Positions 1 to 8,897 are shown, numbered from the stretch's first letter. The stretch is DNA of 60,389 nucleotides from Pseudomonas sp. AFG_SD02_1510_Pfu_092 (GCF_003331055.1 NZ_PUQD01000031.1:1-60389); one strand, 5' to 3'. Notes: generated from the letters alone by a model not told the origin. Translations and numbers: made by a program.

Positions 1-235
1 GTGGGAGCGGCCGTGGCCGCGAACACCGGCGCAGCCGGTGCCATCCACCGCGTCCTCCGCTTCGCGGGCGCGCCCGCCCCCACAAGGGATAGCGCAAGCT
101 TCGGGTTTACGCTAAACCTGTGGGAGCGGCCGTGGCCGCGAACACCGGCGCAGCCGGTGCCATCCACCGCGTCGTCGGCGCAAGCTTCGGGCTTACGCGG
201 CACCTGTGGGAGCGGCCGTGGCCGCGAACACCGGA
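1..235. repeat. REP/BIME cluster
   Basis: Three copies of a P. putida-type REP core (GTGGGAGCGG CCGTGGCCGCGAAC) lie at about 1-24, 120-143 and 206-229, with one inverted partner at about 61-87. Positions 1-53 and 120-172 are identical, so one 53-base unit has been directly repeated. The stretch sits downstream of pqiC and holds no credible gene. It may form stable hairpins that end or protect the pqi transcript. Confidence 0.8.
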
Positions 236-246
236 AACCGCGTCCC

Positions 247-780
247 TCACCCAGGGCGGGTACAGCTGCCCTGGCGCGCACTGCCGCGCACTGCCTCGGC
301 CAGCTTGCGCAGGTTGGCCTGATGGGCGTTGACCAGGCCGGTGATGCTATTGTCCGCCGGGGTCTGCAGCGACGTCCGGCAGGTCAGCTCGGCGTCACCC
401 GCGCGTGTCAGGCGCCACACTGCCTCCAGCGCGGCGTAGCGCCCCGGCACGCTGTCGAAGCGCTGCACATCCACCCGCAGCGACGCCTTGCCGCCAGCCA
501 CCGGCCCGCCCAGCTGGTCCTGCAGGGCGCTGCGGAATTCATCTACCAAGTTGGCCCCCCACCATTCCGTCTCGAGGATCGCCAAGCCGCTCTGCCCCTG
601 GCGCACCACCAGCTGCGGGCGGTCCACCTGCGGCGGCACGGCCACCCTCGCCACCTGGATGCGCTGGCCACTGTCGCGCACCGGCTCGCTGGGGACCAGC
701 GTGTGATAATTGTTCGGGGTACTGCAGCCGGCCAGCACCGCCAGCAAGCCGGCCCCACAGACATTGCGCAGTCGTTGCAT
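247..780 (-). CDS. pqiC: PqiC-type outer-membrane lipoprotein of the PqiABC transport system
   Basis: This 177-residue protein starts with a short hydrophobic signal ending in the lipobox L-A-G-C (Cys at about residue 19), followed by a region typical of the ABC-type transport auxiliary lipoprotein family (YmbA/PqiC). In E. coli PqiC sits in the outer membrane and docks the PqiB needle that carries lipids between membranes. The ATG is preceded by GAGGAG, and only 11 bases separate it from the pqiB stop, so it is the last gene of the pqi operon. The lipobox, length and position agree; the lipid cargo is inferred from the family. Confidence 0.85.
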   Translation of the reverse strand: MQRLRNVCGAGLLAVLAGCSTPNNYHTLVPSEPVRDSGQRIQVARVAVPPQVDRPQLVVRQGQSGLAILETEWWGANLVDEFRSALQDQLGGPVAGGKASLRVDVQRFDSVPGRYAALEAVWRLTRAGDAELTCRTSLQTPADNSITGLVNAHQANLRKLAEAVRGSARQGSCTRPG

Positions 781-791
781 CGGCTATCTCC

Positions 792-2432
792 TCAGGGTTC
801 AAGACCGGCGGCCCCTGCCGCTTTCGGCCGGCCACGTATCAGCGACTCGGGGTGCCGGCCCAGGTAATCGGCAAGGTCACGCAGCGAACGCGACATGCGC
901 TCCAGTTCGTCCAGGGTTTCGCCCATCCGCTCGCGCTGCGGCGAGTCCTCGGAAATGGCTGCATTGGCGGTGCGCAGGGTCTGGTGCACTTCGTCCAGCG
1001 CCACCTTCACGTCCGGCAGCGTCTGGCCATTGAACTGCTTCAGGCTGGCGCGCAACTCACGCAGGCTGCCGTCAAGATTGCTGGCAATGCTCTCCAGCGG
1101 CAATTTGCTGATGCGCTCCACCACCCGCTGCAACTGTTCCTGCAATTGCTCCAGGCTGCCAGGCAGGGTGGGAATGGTGATCGGCTCGGCGGTCTTGTCG
1201 AATGCAACCTTCGGTGCATCGGGGTAGAAATCCAGGGAAATGAACATCTGCCCGGTGATCAGATTGCCGCTGCGCGCCTGCGCCCGCAGGCCATGCTCGA
1301 CGAAGGTGCCGATCAGCCGGCGCGCGCCATCCAGGTCGCCTTCGGCATGCTTGAACACAGCCAGCATCTTGCGGTGCACCGGCCCCAGGCGCTGCGGGTA
1401 GATCACCGCATCGACCACCACCGGGAACGTTTGCCGGGCGGCATCGTAGTCGAGCTTGACCGAGGTGACCCGGCCAAACTCCACGCCCTTGAACTCCACC
1501 GGAGCGCCCACCGACAGGCCGCGCATGGCCTGGTCAAAGCGCAACTGCAGGTACTGCGCCTGGCCACTGGGCGGTGCCAGCGCACTGTCGCGATCGGCAA
1601 ACAGCTGAAAGCGCGCCTGGTCGGCGGCGGGCTCGGCTTGCGCGGCAAAATCGGGTGAGCCAAACGCCAGCCCGCCCACCAGAATCGACGACAGCGATTC
1701 GGTGTCAACCTTCAGGCCGTTGGCACCGATCTGCATGTCCACGCCACTGGCGTTCCAGAAGCGCGTGTCGGCAGTGACGAAACTGTCGTAGGGAGCCTGC
1801 ACGAAGACGCCGATCTCCACCCCCTTGCCGTCTTCCTGCAGGGCAAACGACACCACCTCGCCCACCGGGATCTTGCGGTAGTAGATCGACGAGCCGACAT
1901 CCAGCGAACCCAGGTCACTGGCGCTGAGGACAAAGCGCTTGCCCTTTTCGTCATAGGTGATCGGCGGTGGCAGCTCGAGGCCGATGAAGGACTTCGCCGG
2001 CGCTTTCGATTCGCCGGCATCGGCGCCGATGAAACTGCCCGACAGCAGCGTGTCCACGCCGGAAACGCCGCCCACACCGATACGCGGGCGCACTACCCAG
2101 AAGCGCGCCCCTTGGGTGGCGAACGCGCGCGCATCGCTGGACAGCTGCACTTTGGCGACCACGCTCTTGCCGTCGTCGGCCAGGTCCACCGTCGTGACCT
2201 CGCCGATCACCACGCTGCGGTACTTGACCTGGGTCTTGTGCGCCACCAGCCCTTCCCCGGTATGGAAGGAAATGGCAATCACCGGCCCCTGCTGCATCCA
2301 GTTGCGCACCACCAGCGAAGCACCGATCAGGATCGCCACAATCGGCACGATCCATACCAGCGAGACGCTCCAGCGGCGGGTGCGCACCTCGACCTGCCCG
2401 GCGCCGTCGTGTTTGTCAGTCTGTTGCCCCAT
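792..2432 (-). CDS. pqiB: PqiB intermembrane transport protein with three MCE domains
   Basis: The product is 546 residues, the same length as E. coli PqiB. It has a short cytoplasmic N-terminus, one transmembrane helix at about residues 24-42, and three MCE domains marked by the repeated pattern hydrophobic-G-(E/S)-V: near residues 50-140 (V-V-I-G-E-V), 160-250 (I-P-V-G-E-V) and 285-400 (V-E-F-G-R-V). A helical C-terminus rich in L, Q and E follows; in PqiB this part forms the coiled-coil needle. I chose the ATG at 2432, which overlaps the end of the upstream pqiA gene by 17 bases. An in-frame ATG eight codons upstream is possible. It should bridge the inner and outer membranes together with PqiA and PqiC. 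Confidence 0.9.
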   Translation of the reverse strand: MGQQTDKHDGAGQVEVRTRRWSVSLVWIVPIVAILIGASLVVRNWMQQGPVIAISFHTGEGLVAHKTQVKYRSVVIGEVTTVDLADDGKSVVAKVQLSSDARAFATQGARFWVVRPRIGVGGVSGVDTLLSGSFIGADAGESKAPAKSFIGLELPPPITYDEKGKRFVLSASDLGSLDVGSSIYYRKIPVGEVVSFALQEDGKGVEIGVFVQAPYDSFVTADTRFWNASGVDMQIGANGLKVDTESLSSILVGGLAFGSPDFAAQAEPAADQARFQLFADRDSALAPPSGQAQYLQLRFDQAMRGLSVGAPVEFKGVEFGRVTSVKLDYDAARQTFPVVVDAVIYPQRLGPVHRKMLAVFKHAEGDLDGARRLIGTFVEHGLRAQARSGNLITGQMFISLDFYPDAPKVAFDKTAEPITIPTLPGSLEQLQEQLQRVVERISKLPLESIASNLDGSLRELRASLKQFNGQTLPDVKVALDEVHQTLRTANAAISEDSPQRERMGETLDELERMSRSLRDLADYLGRHPESLIRGRPKAAGAAGLEP

Positions 2433-3060
2433 CGATGCGGCCCCCCTCGTTGGCACGGCGATCCCAGATCAGGCGTGGGTCGAAGCTCATCGCAGAAAAC
2501 ATGGTCAGGACCACCACCATGCCGAAAAACAGAATGCCCACCCGGGGCTCGATGGTGCCCAGCCCGCGCAGTTGCACCAGCGCCGCCACCAGCGCCACCA
2601 CCATCACATCGAGCATCGACCAGTAACCGATCAGCTCGACGAAGCGGTACAGCTGCGCGCGCTGGCGGCAGGCCCAGGTAGAGCCGCGCTGGGCGGTGAA
2701 CAGCAGCAGGCCGAGGGAGAAGAACTTGATGGCGGGCACGCCCACACTGGCGATGAAGATGATCAGCGCGATGTCCCAGGCGCCGGCCTCCCAGAACTCC
2801 AGCACACCGCCGCCAATGGTGCTTTCGCTGCCGCTGCCGAGCATTTCGGTGTGCATCACCGGCAGCAGGTTGGCGGGGATGTAGAAAATCAGCGCCGCCA
2901 GCAGAAACGCCCAGCCGCGGCTGATGGCGTTGGCCTTGCGCCGGTGAATGGCGGCGCCGCAGCGGTTGCAGGTGTGCGCGCCGCTGCCCAGTTCGCAGGC
3001 CTGGCCACAGCCATGGCACAGGCACAGGCCGAGGTCGTCGGCGTTGGCCGGGCTGTTCAT
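2416..3060 (-). CDS. pqiA: PqiA-family membrane protein, second half of a split PqiA
   Basis: This 214-residue protein begins with a zinc-ribbon-like segment containing C-H-G-C and C-N-R-C pairs. About four hydrophobic helices follow, which matches one half of the 417-residue E. coli PqiA. The ATG overlaps the TGA of the preceding half in an ATGA arrangement, implying translational coupling. The last codons overlap the start of pqiB. It probably forms the inner-membrane part of the Pqi lipid transport system with its partner half. The gene at 3057-3653 is homologous rather than identical, so the two could also work as a heterodimer of paralogues. Confidence 0.85.
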   Translation of the reverse strand: MNSPANADDLGLCLCHGCGQACELGSGAHTCNRCGAAIHRRKANAISRGWAFLLAALIFYIPANLLPVMHTEMLGSGSESTIGGGVLEFWEAGAWDIALIIFIASVGVPAIKFFSLGLLLFTAQRGSTWACRQRAQLYRFVELIGYWSMLDVMVVALVAALVQLRGLGTIEPRVGILFFGMVVVLTMFSAMSFDPRLIWDRRANEGGRIDGATD

Positions 3061-3653
3061 ACCTGCTCCCACAAGTCACGGATGTCTTTGCCGGCGATAT
3101 GGATGATCAACATGCTCAACGCGGCCAGGGCCAGCAGGCCGATGCCGGGAATCACATCGAGCAACCCCGCCAGTTTGATCACCGCCACCATCGCCCCCAG
3201 CAGGCACACCTCCAGCATGCTCCATGGCCGCAGGCCTTCCAGGCTGCGCATGCACAAGGCGAAACCGGGCGCGCGCTGACCGGCCAGGGCGAAACTCAAT
3301 ACCCAGCACAACAAGGCAATCTGCAGCACTGGCGCAAAAATGATCGACAAGGCCATGACCAGGGCGATGAAGGTGATGCTGCCGTGGCTGAGGATCTGTA
3401 CCGAGTCCCACAAGGTCGCCGAGTGGGTCAGGCCCTGCATGCCGATGGTCATCACCGGGTAGGCGTTGGCCAGCACCAGCAGCACACCGCCCGTGACACT
3501 CAGGGCCAGCCGCTGCTGCACGGTCAGCGCGCTGTGCCGGTACAGCACGCCGCCACAGCGCTGGCAGACGGCGCGCTGGTGCCTGAGCAGCGGCGCACGG
3601 TGGTACACCGTGTCGCAGTACTCGCAGATGATCAGGTGCTGGGTCTGGCTCAT
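3057..3653 (-). CDS. pqiA: PqiA-family membrane protein, first half of a split PqiA
   Basis: This 198-residue inner-membrane protein has the paired cysteines C-E-Y-C and C-Q-R-C within the first 35 residues, a rubredoxin-like metal-ribbon pattern. About four transmembrane helices follow (for example near residues 50-70, 95-120 and 145-175). It is the first gene of the four-gene pqi operon and its stop overlaps the next start by four bases. E. coli encodes both halves in one polypeptide. The division into two coupled genes is seen in many pseudomonads, as far as I recall. No clear regulatory site (for example a SoxS box) could be recognised upstream. Confidence 0.85.
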   Translation of the reverse strand: MSQTQHLIICEYCDTVYHRAPLLRHQRAVCQRCGGVLYRHSALTVQQRLALSVTGGVLLVLANAYPVMTIGMQGLTHSATLWDSVQILSHGSITFIALVMALSIIFAPVLQIALLCWVLSFALAGQRAPGFALCMRSLEGLRPWSMLEVCLLGAMVAVIKLAGLLDVIPGIGLLALAALSMLIIHIAGKDIRDLWEQV

Positions 3654-3803
3654 GGTGCTTCCACAAGTCGCCCTGATTCGGGCCGAAGGTGCGCGGGCAA
3701 GCGGCGCTTGCTATCCGGTTTAGACCATCTGGGCGAAACTGCCATCACTGCGGCAAAGGCGAACTATCCTGTGAAGCGGGATCCCGCCCGCTGGAGGTGT
3801 GCC

Positions 3804-4277
3804 ATGCGTAGGTTCACATCGCGTTACCTGCTGGTGCTGCTGTGCGCGGCATCGGCAGCCCAGGCGCAGTCGGTGGTGCCGCTCAAGGGCCAGAGCAGCC
3901 AGCAGATGCAACTGGATATCAACGATTGCAATACCGTCGCGAGCAACGCGGCGAACAGCGCTGCGACGTCCAACGACCCGCATGTCGGTGGCCGGGTCCG
4001 CGGTGCCGCCGCCGGGGCGGTTGCCGGCGCGGCAGGCGCGCGGGTGCGCGGCAACCAGCATGACGAGCTGTATGACCGGGTCGGTGACGACGCCAAGCAG
4101 CAATACCGGCAGAACCGTGCCGGTGAAGTGGCTGCCGCCGGGGCCGCAGTCGGCGGCATGCGCCAGCGGCAGGACCGCCGCCAGGACCGGCGCGGCCAGG
4201 ACGAGGCGAAAACCCAGGCCCATGCCAGTGCCTACAGCGGCTGCCTGCAAGGGCGCGGCTATCAGGTCAACCCCTGA
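3804..4277 (+). CDS. Exported glycine-zipper family protein
   Basis: This 157-residue protein has a clear signal peptide, with the likely cut after A-A-Q-A near residue 21. A glycine/alanine-rich zipper follows at about residues 65-85 (G-A-A-A-G-A-V-A-G-A-A-G), then a second one near residue 110. The tail is charged and arginine-rich (R-Q-D-R-R-Q-D-R-R). This layout fits YMGG/glycine-zipper envelope proteins. GGAG precedes the ATG. It stands alone, divergent from the pqi operon, with its own terminator hairpin. The function is unknown; envelope stress or outer-membrane association is a guess from the family. Confidence 0.75.
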   Translation: MRRFTSRYLLVLLCAASAAQAQSVVPLKGQSSQQMQLDINDCNTVASNAANSAATSNDPHVGGRVRGAAAGAVAGAAGARVRGNQHDELYDRVGDDAKQQYRQNRAGEVAAAGAAVGGMRQRQDRRQDRRGQDEAKTQAHASAYSGCLQGRGYQVNP

Positions 4278-4282
4278 TCAGC

Positions 4283-4317
4283 CGGCACGCCATGCCAAGG
4301 GCAAGCATGGCGTGCCG
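4283..4317. terminator. Bidirectional hairpin terminator
   Basis: A perfect 13-bp stem (CGGCACGCCATGC with GCATGGCGTGCCG) and a 9-base loop sit between two convergent genes. It could end transcription in either direction. A strong T-tract is lacking. Confidence 0.65.
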
Positions 4318-4320
4318 CTT

Positions 4321-5226
4321 TCAGAACTTCGCCAGTTCTTCCCGGCAGAACTCGACGAACAGCTGTGCCGGCTTGGTCAGTTGCACCCGCTTCAACCACG
4401 CTGCCGCCAGCCCCGACAACGCCACCGGCTCGGCGATGTCCAGCATGGCCAGGCGTTGCCCGTCGTAGGTGTATGGCGAATGCGGCCGCGTCACCAGCAG
4501 CGAAAAGCCGAAGCCCTGCCCGACCATGCCCCGCACCATCTCGATCGACGGCGAGCTGAAGACGATGTTGGGGGTCAGGCCCATTTCGTTGAACAGGCTG
4601 ACGAAGTAGGTGCGGCTGGGCGCGACATCCAGCAGGATCATCGGCTCCGGGCACAAGTCACGGAGCGACACCTGGGCCTGGCCGGCGAAACGGTGGTGCT
4701 CGGGCAGCAGCACATAAGGCTTCTGCGGCGGCATCAGCGGCTCGGCCTCGATGGTGCCGTCCAGGTCATGGTCGTAGAGAAACGCCAGGTCGAAGGTGCC
4801 GGCGGTCAGGCCCTGGATCAGCTCCTGCTGCTCGCCATCACGCAGGCGGATATCCACGCCCGGGTAACGCTGGCGAAAGCCGGCGATCAGCCGCGGCAGG
4901 TACAGCGGGGCCACGGTTTCGAAACAGCCGATGTCGATTTGCCCGGCCACGGTGTCGTTGTCGGCCAGGGCGTTCTGCTCGAATTCGTGGGCCATCTGCA
5001 GCAGCGAGCGGGTCTTGGCATAGAAGCGCTTGCCGCTGGGGGTCAGTGACACGCCTTGGGCGTGGTGGCGGATGAACAGCTGCACACCAAAGCTTTCCTC
5101 CAGGCTCTTGATGGCCGTGGAGATGGACGGCTGGGCGATGTACAGCTGGCGCGAAGCCTCGGCGACGCTACCGGCCTCTACTGTGGTGACGAAGTACTTC
5201 AGTTGTCGCAGGGTGTAGGCAGCCAC
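4321..5226 (-). CDS. LysR-family transcriptional regulator
   Basis: This protein of about 301 residues has an N-terminal winged helix-turn-helix (T-L-R-Q-L-K-Y-F, then A-E-A-S-R-Q-L with Q-P-S-I-S as recognition helix) and a LysR effector-binding domain from about residue 90. No ATG fits the start. The GTG at 5226 has GAGG seven bases upstream, whereas the GTG two codons earlier would leave only one base, so I prefer 5226. Neighbouring genes are not divergent from it in the usual LysR way: the VOC gene at 5476 is the only candidate target on its upstream side. The effector cannot be predicted. Confidence 0.8.
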   Translation of the reverse strand: MAAYTLRQLKYFVTTVEAGSVAEASRQLYIAQPSISTAIKSLEESFGVQLFIRHHAQGVSLTPSGKRFYAKTRSLLQMAHEFEQNALADNDTVAGQIDIGCFETVAPLYLPRLIAGFRQRYPGVDIRLRDGEQQELIQGLTAGTFDLAFLYDHDLDGTIEAEPLMPPQKPYVLLPEHHRFAGQAQVSLRDLCPEPMILLDVAPSRTYFVSLFNEMGLTPNIVFSSPSIEMVRGMVGQGFGFSLLVTRPHSPYTYDGQRLAMLDIAEPVALSGLAAAWLKRVQLTKPAQLFVEFCREELAKF

Positions 5227-5475
5227 GGGCACCTCTCTGACGCCGGTCTGGGCGCGCTGGGATCATGCCTGACACTTTACCCTTGGCAGCCCGCGCCCGG
5301 GCGACGGCGAACAAATGTTTTACCTATGCCTTGAACAGCTTTTTCGTAGGGGAAGCTTGCCCCCTCGCCTGCTGCCTCCAGCGCATGGCCATCGCTGCAA
5401 AGGCTGATTCGCTGGTCAATTACCGCTGAACGTCTTTACTGATAGTCATCGGTTCCAGGCAAGAGGTGTGCGCCT

Positions 5476-5862
5476 ATGAAGATCGTGGTCACCAGCATTC
5501 TCGTCGACGACCAGGCCAAGGCACTGGCTTTCTACCACTACGTACTGGGTTTCGAGCCCAAACACGACATCCCCATGGGCCGCCATCGCTGGCTGACCCT
5601 CACCTCGCCCAACGACCCCAACGGCGTCGAGCTGCTGCTGGAGCCCGATGCGCACCCGGCTGCCAAAACCTACAAGGCCGCGCTCAAGCAGGACGGCATT
5701 CCCGCCACTTCGTTCGGGGTACGCGATATCCAGGCCGAATACACCCGGTTGTGCGCGGCAGGTGTGCAGTTCACCCAACCGCCTACCGACCTGGGGCCGG
5801 TCACCGTGGCGGTGTTCGACGACACCTGCGGCAATCTGATCCAGATCGCTCAGAAGCACTAG
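5476..5862 (+). CDS. VOC-family protein (glyoxalase/bleomycin-resistance fold)
   Basis: This 128-residue, single-domain protein has the two beta-alpha-beta-beta-beta repeats of the vicinal oxygen chelate fold. The first starts at V-T-S-I-L-V-D-D and carries F-Y-x-x-V-L-G-F; the second ends in the typical D-x-x-G-N-L-I-Q-I near residue 120. Such proteins act as dimers on diverse small molecules. Metal ligands are not obvious because the usual first His is absent (I-L-V-D). GAGG precedes the ATG. It may be controlled by the divergent LysR gene at 4321-5226, and it reads into the next gene after 12 bases. Confidence 0.75.
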   Translation: MKIVVTSILVDDQAKALAFYHYVLGFEPKHDIPMGRHRWLTLTSPNDPNGVELLLEPDAHPAAKTYKAALKQDGIPATSFGVRDIQAEYTRLCAAGVQFTQPPTDLGPVTVAVFDDTCGNLIQIAQKH

Positions 5863-5874
5863 CGGCGTTCTCAG

Positions 5875-6444
5875 ATGCGCCATGAATTCAGCGAAGTCCT
5901 CAATGACCTGGTCGATTATTTTCTGCTGGGCGATATCCAGTTGCTCGAGCGCTTCAAGCGGGACCATGACCTGCCCGACGACCTGGCCCATGCATTCACC
6001 CATGGCGACAGCGGCGACCAGGCCGTGCGCGAGGGTGTCGTGCTGCCCTTGGCCGGGGTCGACAACCTGCCCTACCGCATCCTGTTCACGCTGGACAGCC
6101 ACACCCCGGCCCTGCGCGAACCCGGCAGCCGCCTGAAACACCGCCGCAATGGCTATGTGCTGCGCGTCGAGCACGGTGCGCTGATGCTGTACACCTGGCG
6201 CATCCTGCAGCACTTCACGCCAAAGACGCTGGGCGACCTGATGGCGCGCTATCAGGTGCCGGGGCGGCCGATCATCGAGCTGGACAATGGCTGGTATGAC
6301 GTCGAGGTACTGGCGGGTGCGCTGGTGCGGGACGGGCTGTACGAGCCGGCGTTCGAGTTCGTGTTGAAGAAGCGCTGGAGCCGGGGCGAGGCTGCTGGCG
6401 TGGATACCGGGTATGCCTTCGGGCTGCGCGGGTATTTTGATTGA
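5875..6444 (+). CDS. Conserved hypothetical protein
   Basis: This 189-residue soluble protein has no signal peptide, no membrane helix and no motif that I recognise. It is acidic at the N-terminus and starts 12 bases after the upstream VOC gene, probably in the same transcript, although a good ribosome binding site is not visible. Codon use and GC are like those of the neighbours, so it is likely a real, resident gene. The function is unknown. Confidence 0.65.
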   Translation: MRHEFSEVLNDLVDYFLLGDIQLLERFKRDHDLPDDLAHAFTHGDSGDQAVREGVVLPLAGVDNLPYRILFTLDSHTPALREPGSRLKHRRNGYVLRVEHGALMLYTWRILQHFTPKTLGDLMARYQVPGRPIIELDNGWYDVEVLAGALVRDGLYEPAFEFVLKKRWSRGEAAGVDTGYAFGLRGYFD

Positions 6445-6446
6445 TG

Positions 6447-6504
6447 GGCTGCCCTTACCGGCCGCTTCGTGGGCAAGCCCGCGAATAGCCCGGTAGGGGC
6501 AGCC
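6447..6504. terminator. REP-containing hairpin between convergent genes
   Basis: Outer arms GGCTGCCCTTACCGG and CCGGTAGGGGCAGCC pair over 15 positions with one G-T wobble. The loop contains an imperfect REP-like hairpin (GTGGGCAAGCCCGCGAA). It lies between the convergent genes ending at 6444 and 6512 and could stop both. Confidence 0.6.
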
Positions 6505-6511
6505 TCAACCT

Positions 6512-8191
6512 TCAAGTGTGGGTGATATCCCGGTCCTTGGTTTCCGGGAGGAAGAAGATCCCCAGCACCGCCGTCATCAGCGCGATCACGATCGGGTACC
6601 ACAGGCCGTAATAGATGTCTCCGGTCGCCGCCACCATGGCAAATGCCACCGTCGGCAGGAAGCCGCCGAACCAGCCGTTGCCGATGTGGTAAGGCAGCGA
6701 CATCGAGGTGTAGCGGATACGCGCCGGGAACAGCTCCACCAGCCAGGCGGCGATCGGGCCGTAGACCATGGTCACGTAGATCACCAGAATGGTCAGCAGC
6801 AACAGCACCATCGGGTAGTGGATCTTCGCCGGGTCGGCTTTTTCCGGGTAGCCCGCTTCTTTCAATGCGCCGCTCAGGGTCGCGGTAAAGGCCTCGCTCT
6901 GCACCTTGAAGTCCGCAGCTGCCAGGCTGCTGCCATCAAAGCTTGGCAGGACCCGTTCGCCAATGCGGATCTGCGCCACGCTGCCAGCCTCGGCCGCCTG
7001 GTTGGTGTAGGGGATGGCCCGCTTGGCCAGCAGGCTCTTGGCGATATCGCACGAACTGGTGAATTTGGCCTTGCCCACCGGGTCGAACTGGAACGCGCAC
7101 TGCTCGGGGTCGGCCACCACCACCACCGGGTTCTGCTCCTGGGCAACGAACACGTCCGGGTTACCGTACTGGGTCAGGGCCTTGAAGATCGGGAAGTAGG
7201 TCAGCGCCGCAATGATACAGCCCGCCATGATGATCCGCTTGCGGCCAATACGGTCGGACAGGCTGCCGAAGAAGATGAAGAACGGCGTGCCGATCAGCAA
7301 CGAGCCGGCGATCAGCAGGTTGGCCGTCTGCGGCTCGATCTTGAGCATCTGCAACAGGAAGAATAGCGCGTAGAACTGCCCGGTGTACCACACCACGGCC
7401 TGGCCGGCGGTACCACCGAGCAGCGACATGATCACCACCTTGAGGTTGTCCCAGCGGGCGAACGATTCGGTCAGCGGCGCCTTCGACGCCTTGCCCTCGG
7501 CCTTCATCTTCATGAACACCGGCGACTCGTTGAGCTGCATGCGGATGTACACCGAAACCGCCAGCAGCAGGATCGACAGCAGGAACGGCACGCGCCAGCC
7601 CCAGGCCTCGAACACCTCGTTACCCATGGCGGTACGACAGGCCATGATCACCAGCAGCGAGAGGAACAGCCCCAGCGTCGCGGTGGTCTGGATCCAGGCG
7701 GTGAAGAAGCCGCGCCGGCCTTTGGGTGCATGTTCGGCCACGTAGGTGGCCGCGCCGCCGTACTCGCCACCCAGGGCCAGGCCCTGCAGCAGGCGCAGGG
7801 TGATGAGAATGACCGGCGCGGCCACTCCGATGGTGGTGTAGCTGGGCAGCAGGCCGACCACGGCCGTGGACAGGCCCATGATGACGATGGTGATGAGGAA
7901 GGTGTACTTGCGCCCGATCATGTCGCCCAGGCGGCCGAACACGATGGCGCCGAACGGCCGCACGGCAAAGCCGGCGGCGAAGGCCAGCAGGGCGAAGATG
8001 AACGATGTGGTTTCATTGACCCCGGCGAAGAAGTGCTTGGCGATGATCGCCGCCAGTGAGCCATACAGGTAGAAGTCGTACCATTCGAACACCGTGCCCA
8101 GGGAGGACGCGAAGATGACCTTGCGCTCCTCTTTGGTGATACCGCGTTGGGGCGCGCTACTGCCCGTGGATGCGCTGTCGAGAACCGCCAT
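6512..8191 (-). CDS. MHS-family MFS transporter with a large extra-cytoplasmic insert
   Basis: This member of the metabolite:H+ symporter family is about 559 residues, against the usual 430-450. Twelve helices are expected. The N-terminal W-Y-D-F-Y signature, G-R-L-G-D-M-I-G-R-K between TM2 and TM3 and L-S-D-R-I-G-R-K between TM8 and TM9 are all present. A segment of about 120 residues (about 340-458) with two cysteines (about 365 and 381) interrupts the second half and should face the periplasm. I moved the start to the ATG at 8191, because GGAGG lies five bases before it, inside the codons that follow the earlier ATG at 8206. The substrate is unknown; organic acids are typical. Confidence 0.85.
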   Translation of the reverse strand: MAVLDSASTGSSAPQRGITKEERKVIFASSLGTVFEWYDFYLYGSLAAIIAKHFFAGVNETTSFIFALLAFAAGFAVRPFGAIVFGRLGDMIGRKYTFLITIVIMGLSTAVVGLLPSYTTIGVAAPVILITLRLLQGLALGGEYGGAATYVAEHAPKGRRGFFTAWIQTTATLGLFLSLLVIMACRTAMGNEVFEAWGWRVPFLLSILLLAVSVYIRMQLNESPVFMKMKAEGKASKAPLTESFARWDNLKVVIMSLLGGTAGQAVVWYTGQFYALFFLLQMLKIEPQTANLLIAGSLLIGTPFFIFFGSLSDRIGRKRIIMAGCIIAALTYFPIFKALTQYGNPDVFVAQEQNPVVVVADPEQCAFQFDPVGKAKFTSSCDIAKSLLAKRAIPYTNQAAEAGSVAQIRIGERVLPSFDGSSLAAADFKVQSEAFTATLSGALKEAGYPEKADPAKIHYPMVLLLLTILVIYVTMVYGPIAAWLVELFPARIRYTSMSLPYHIGNGWFGGFLPTVAFAMVAATGDIYYGLWYPIVIALMTAVLGIFFLPETKDRDITHT

Positions 8192-8369
8192 GGGTGCCTC
8201 CGTCATGTCGTCATGCAGGCCGGGAGCACCTCACAGCTGTTGCACCATCGCACCCAGGCCCGGGGGGGGCTTGCTTTGGTTATGCGAAGCACGACGAGGC
8301 AGACCGCCTCGGATCGCAGCAAGATATCTGAAGCATAATAGGCTTTGTCGGGATATCCACTGGCACGCT

Positions 8370-8801
8370 TCACGCCCCCGGCGTCAGCGTTGCCGGTACC
8401 GGCCCTTTCAGCTCGACCTGGTTGCCATCGGGGTCGTAGCAGTACAGCGACAGCCCCTCGCCCTCGGCGCCGTAGCGCTTTTCGGCAGGTTCCACGGTAA
8501 CGCCAGCGGCTTGCAGGTAGGCCGTGAGTGCCGGCTCGTCGAACGGCTCGATACGCAGGCAGAAATGGTGCAGGTTGCGCCCCTCGGCGCCCGGCGCCGC
8601 CCCACCAGGCTGCCCGAGCGGGCCATCCAGGGTCACCAGGTCGATCATCGCCGTGCCCGTGGCCAGGTGGACCATGCCCAGGTCCTCGCGCACGCGGCTG
8701 ACCGTGCAGCCAAGCAATTCGGTGTAGAACGCAATGCTGCGCGGCAGGTCGCTGACCCGCAGGACGAGGTGGTCGATGTGCTGGATAGTGAAGGGGCGCA
8801 T
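8370..8801 (-). CDS. VOC-family protein, fosfomycin-resistance/glyoxalase-like
   Basis: This 143-residue protein has a full vicinal oxygen chelate domain. It starts with I-D-H-L-V-L-R-V (metal-ligand His), has F-Y-T-E-L-L-G, a second-half H-H-F-C-L-R-I with candidate ligand His, and ends D-P-D-G-N-Q-V-E-L with the ligand Glu. The H-H-E set implies a working divalent metal site. AAGGAAC seven bases before the ATG at 8801 fixes the start. It lies upstream of the MHS transporter on the same strand with a gap of about 180 bases. The substrate cannot be read from the sequence. Confidence 0.8.
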   Translation of the reverse strand: MRPFTIQHIDHLVLRVSDLPRSIAFYTELLGCTVSRVREDLGMVHLATGTAMIDLVTLDGPLGQPGGAAPGAEGRNLHHFCLRIEPFDEPALTAYLQAAGVTVEPAEKRYGAEGEGLSLYCYDPDGNQVELKGPVPATLTPGA

Positions 8802-8897
8802 GCCGGGTTCCTTGTGGCCGTTGGTTACCTGTGCCAGCGGGCAAGCCCGCCGGGAATCACCACCATAGCCCAGGCCCACCAGGGTGACCAGAATCAG

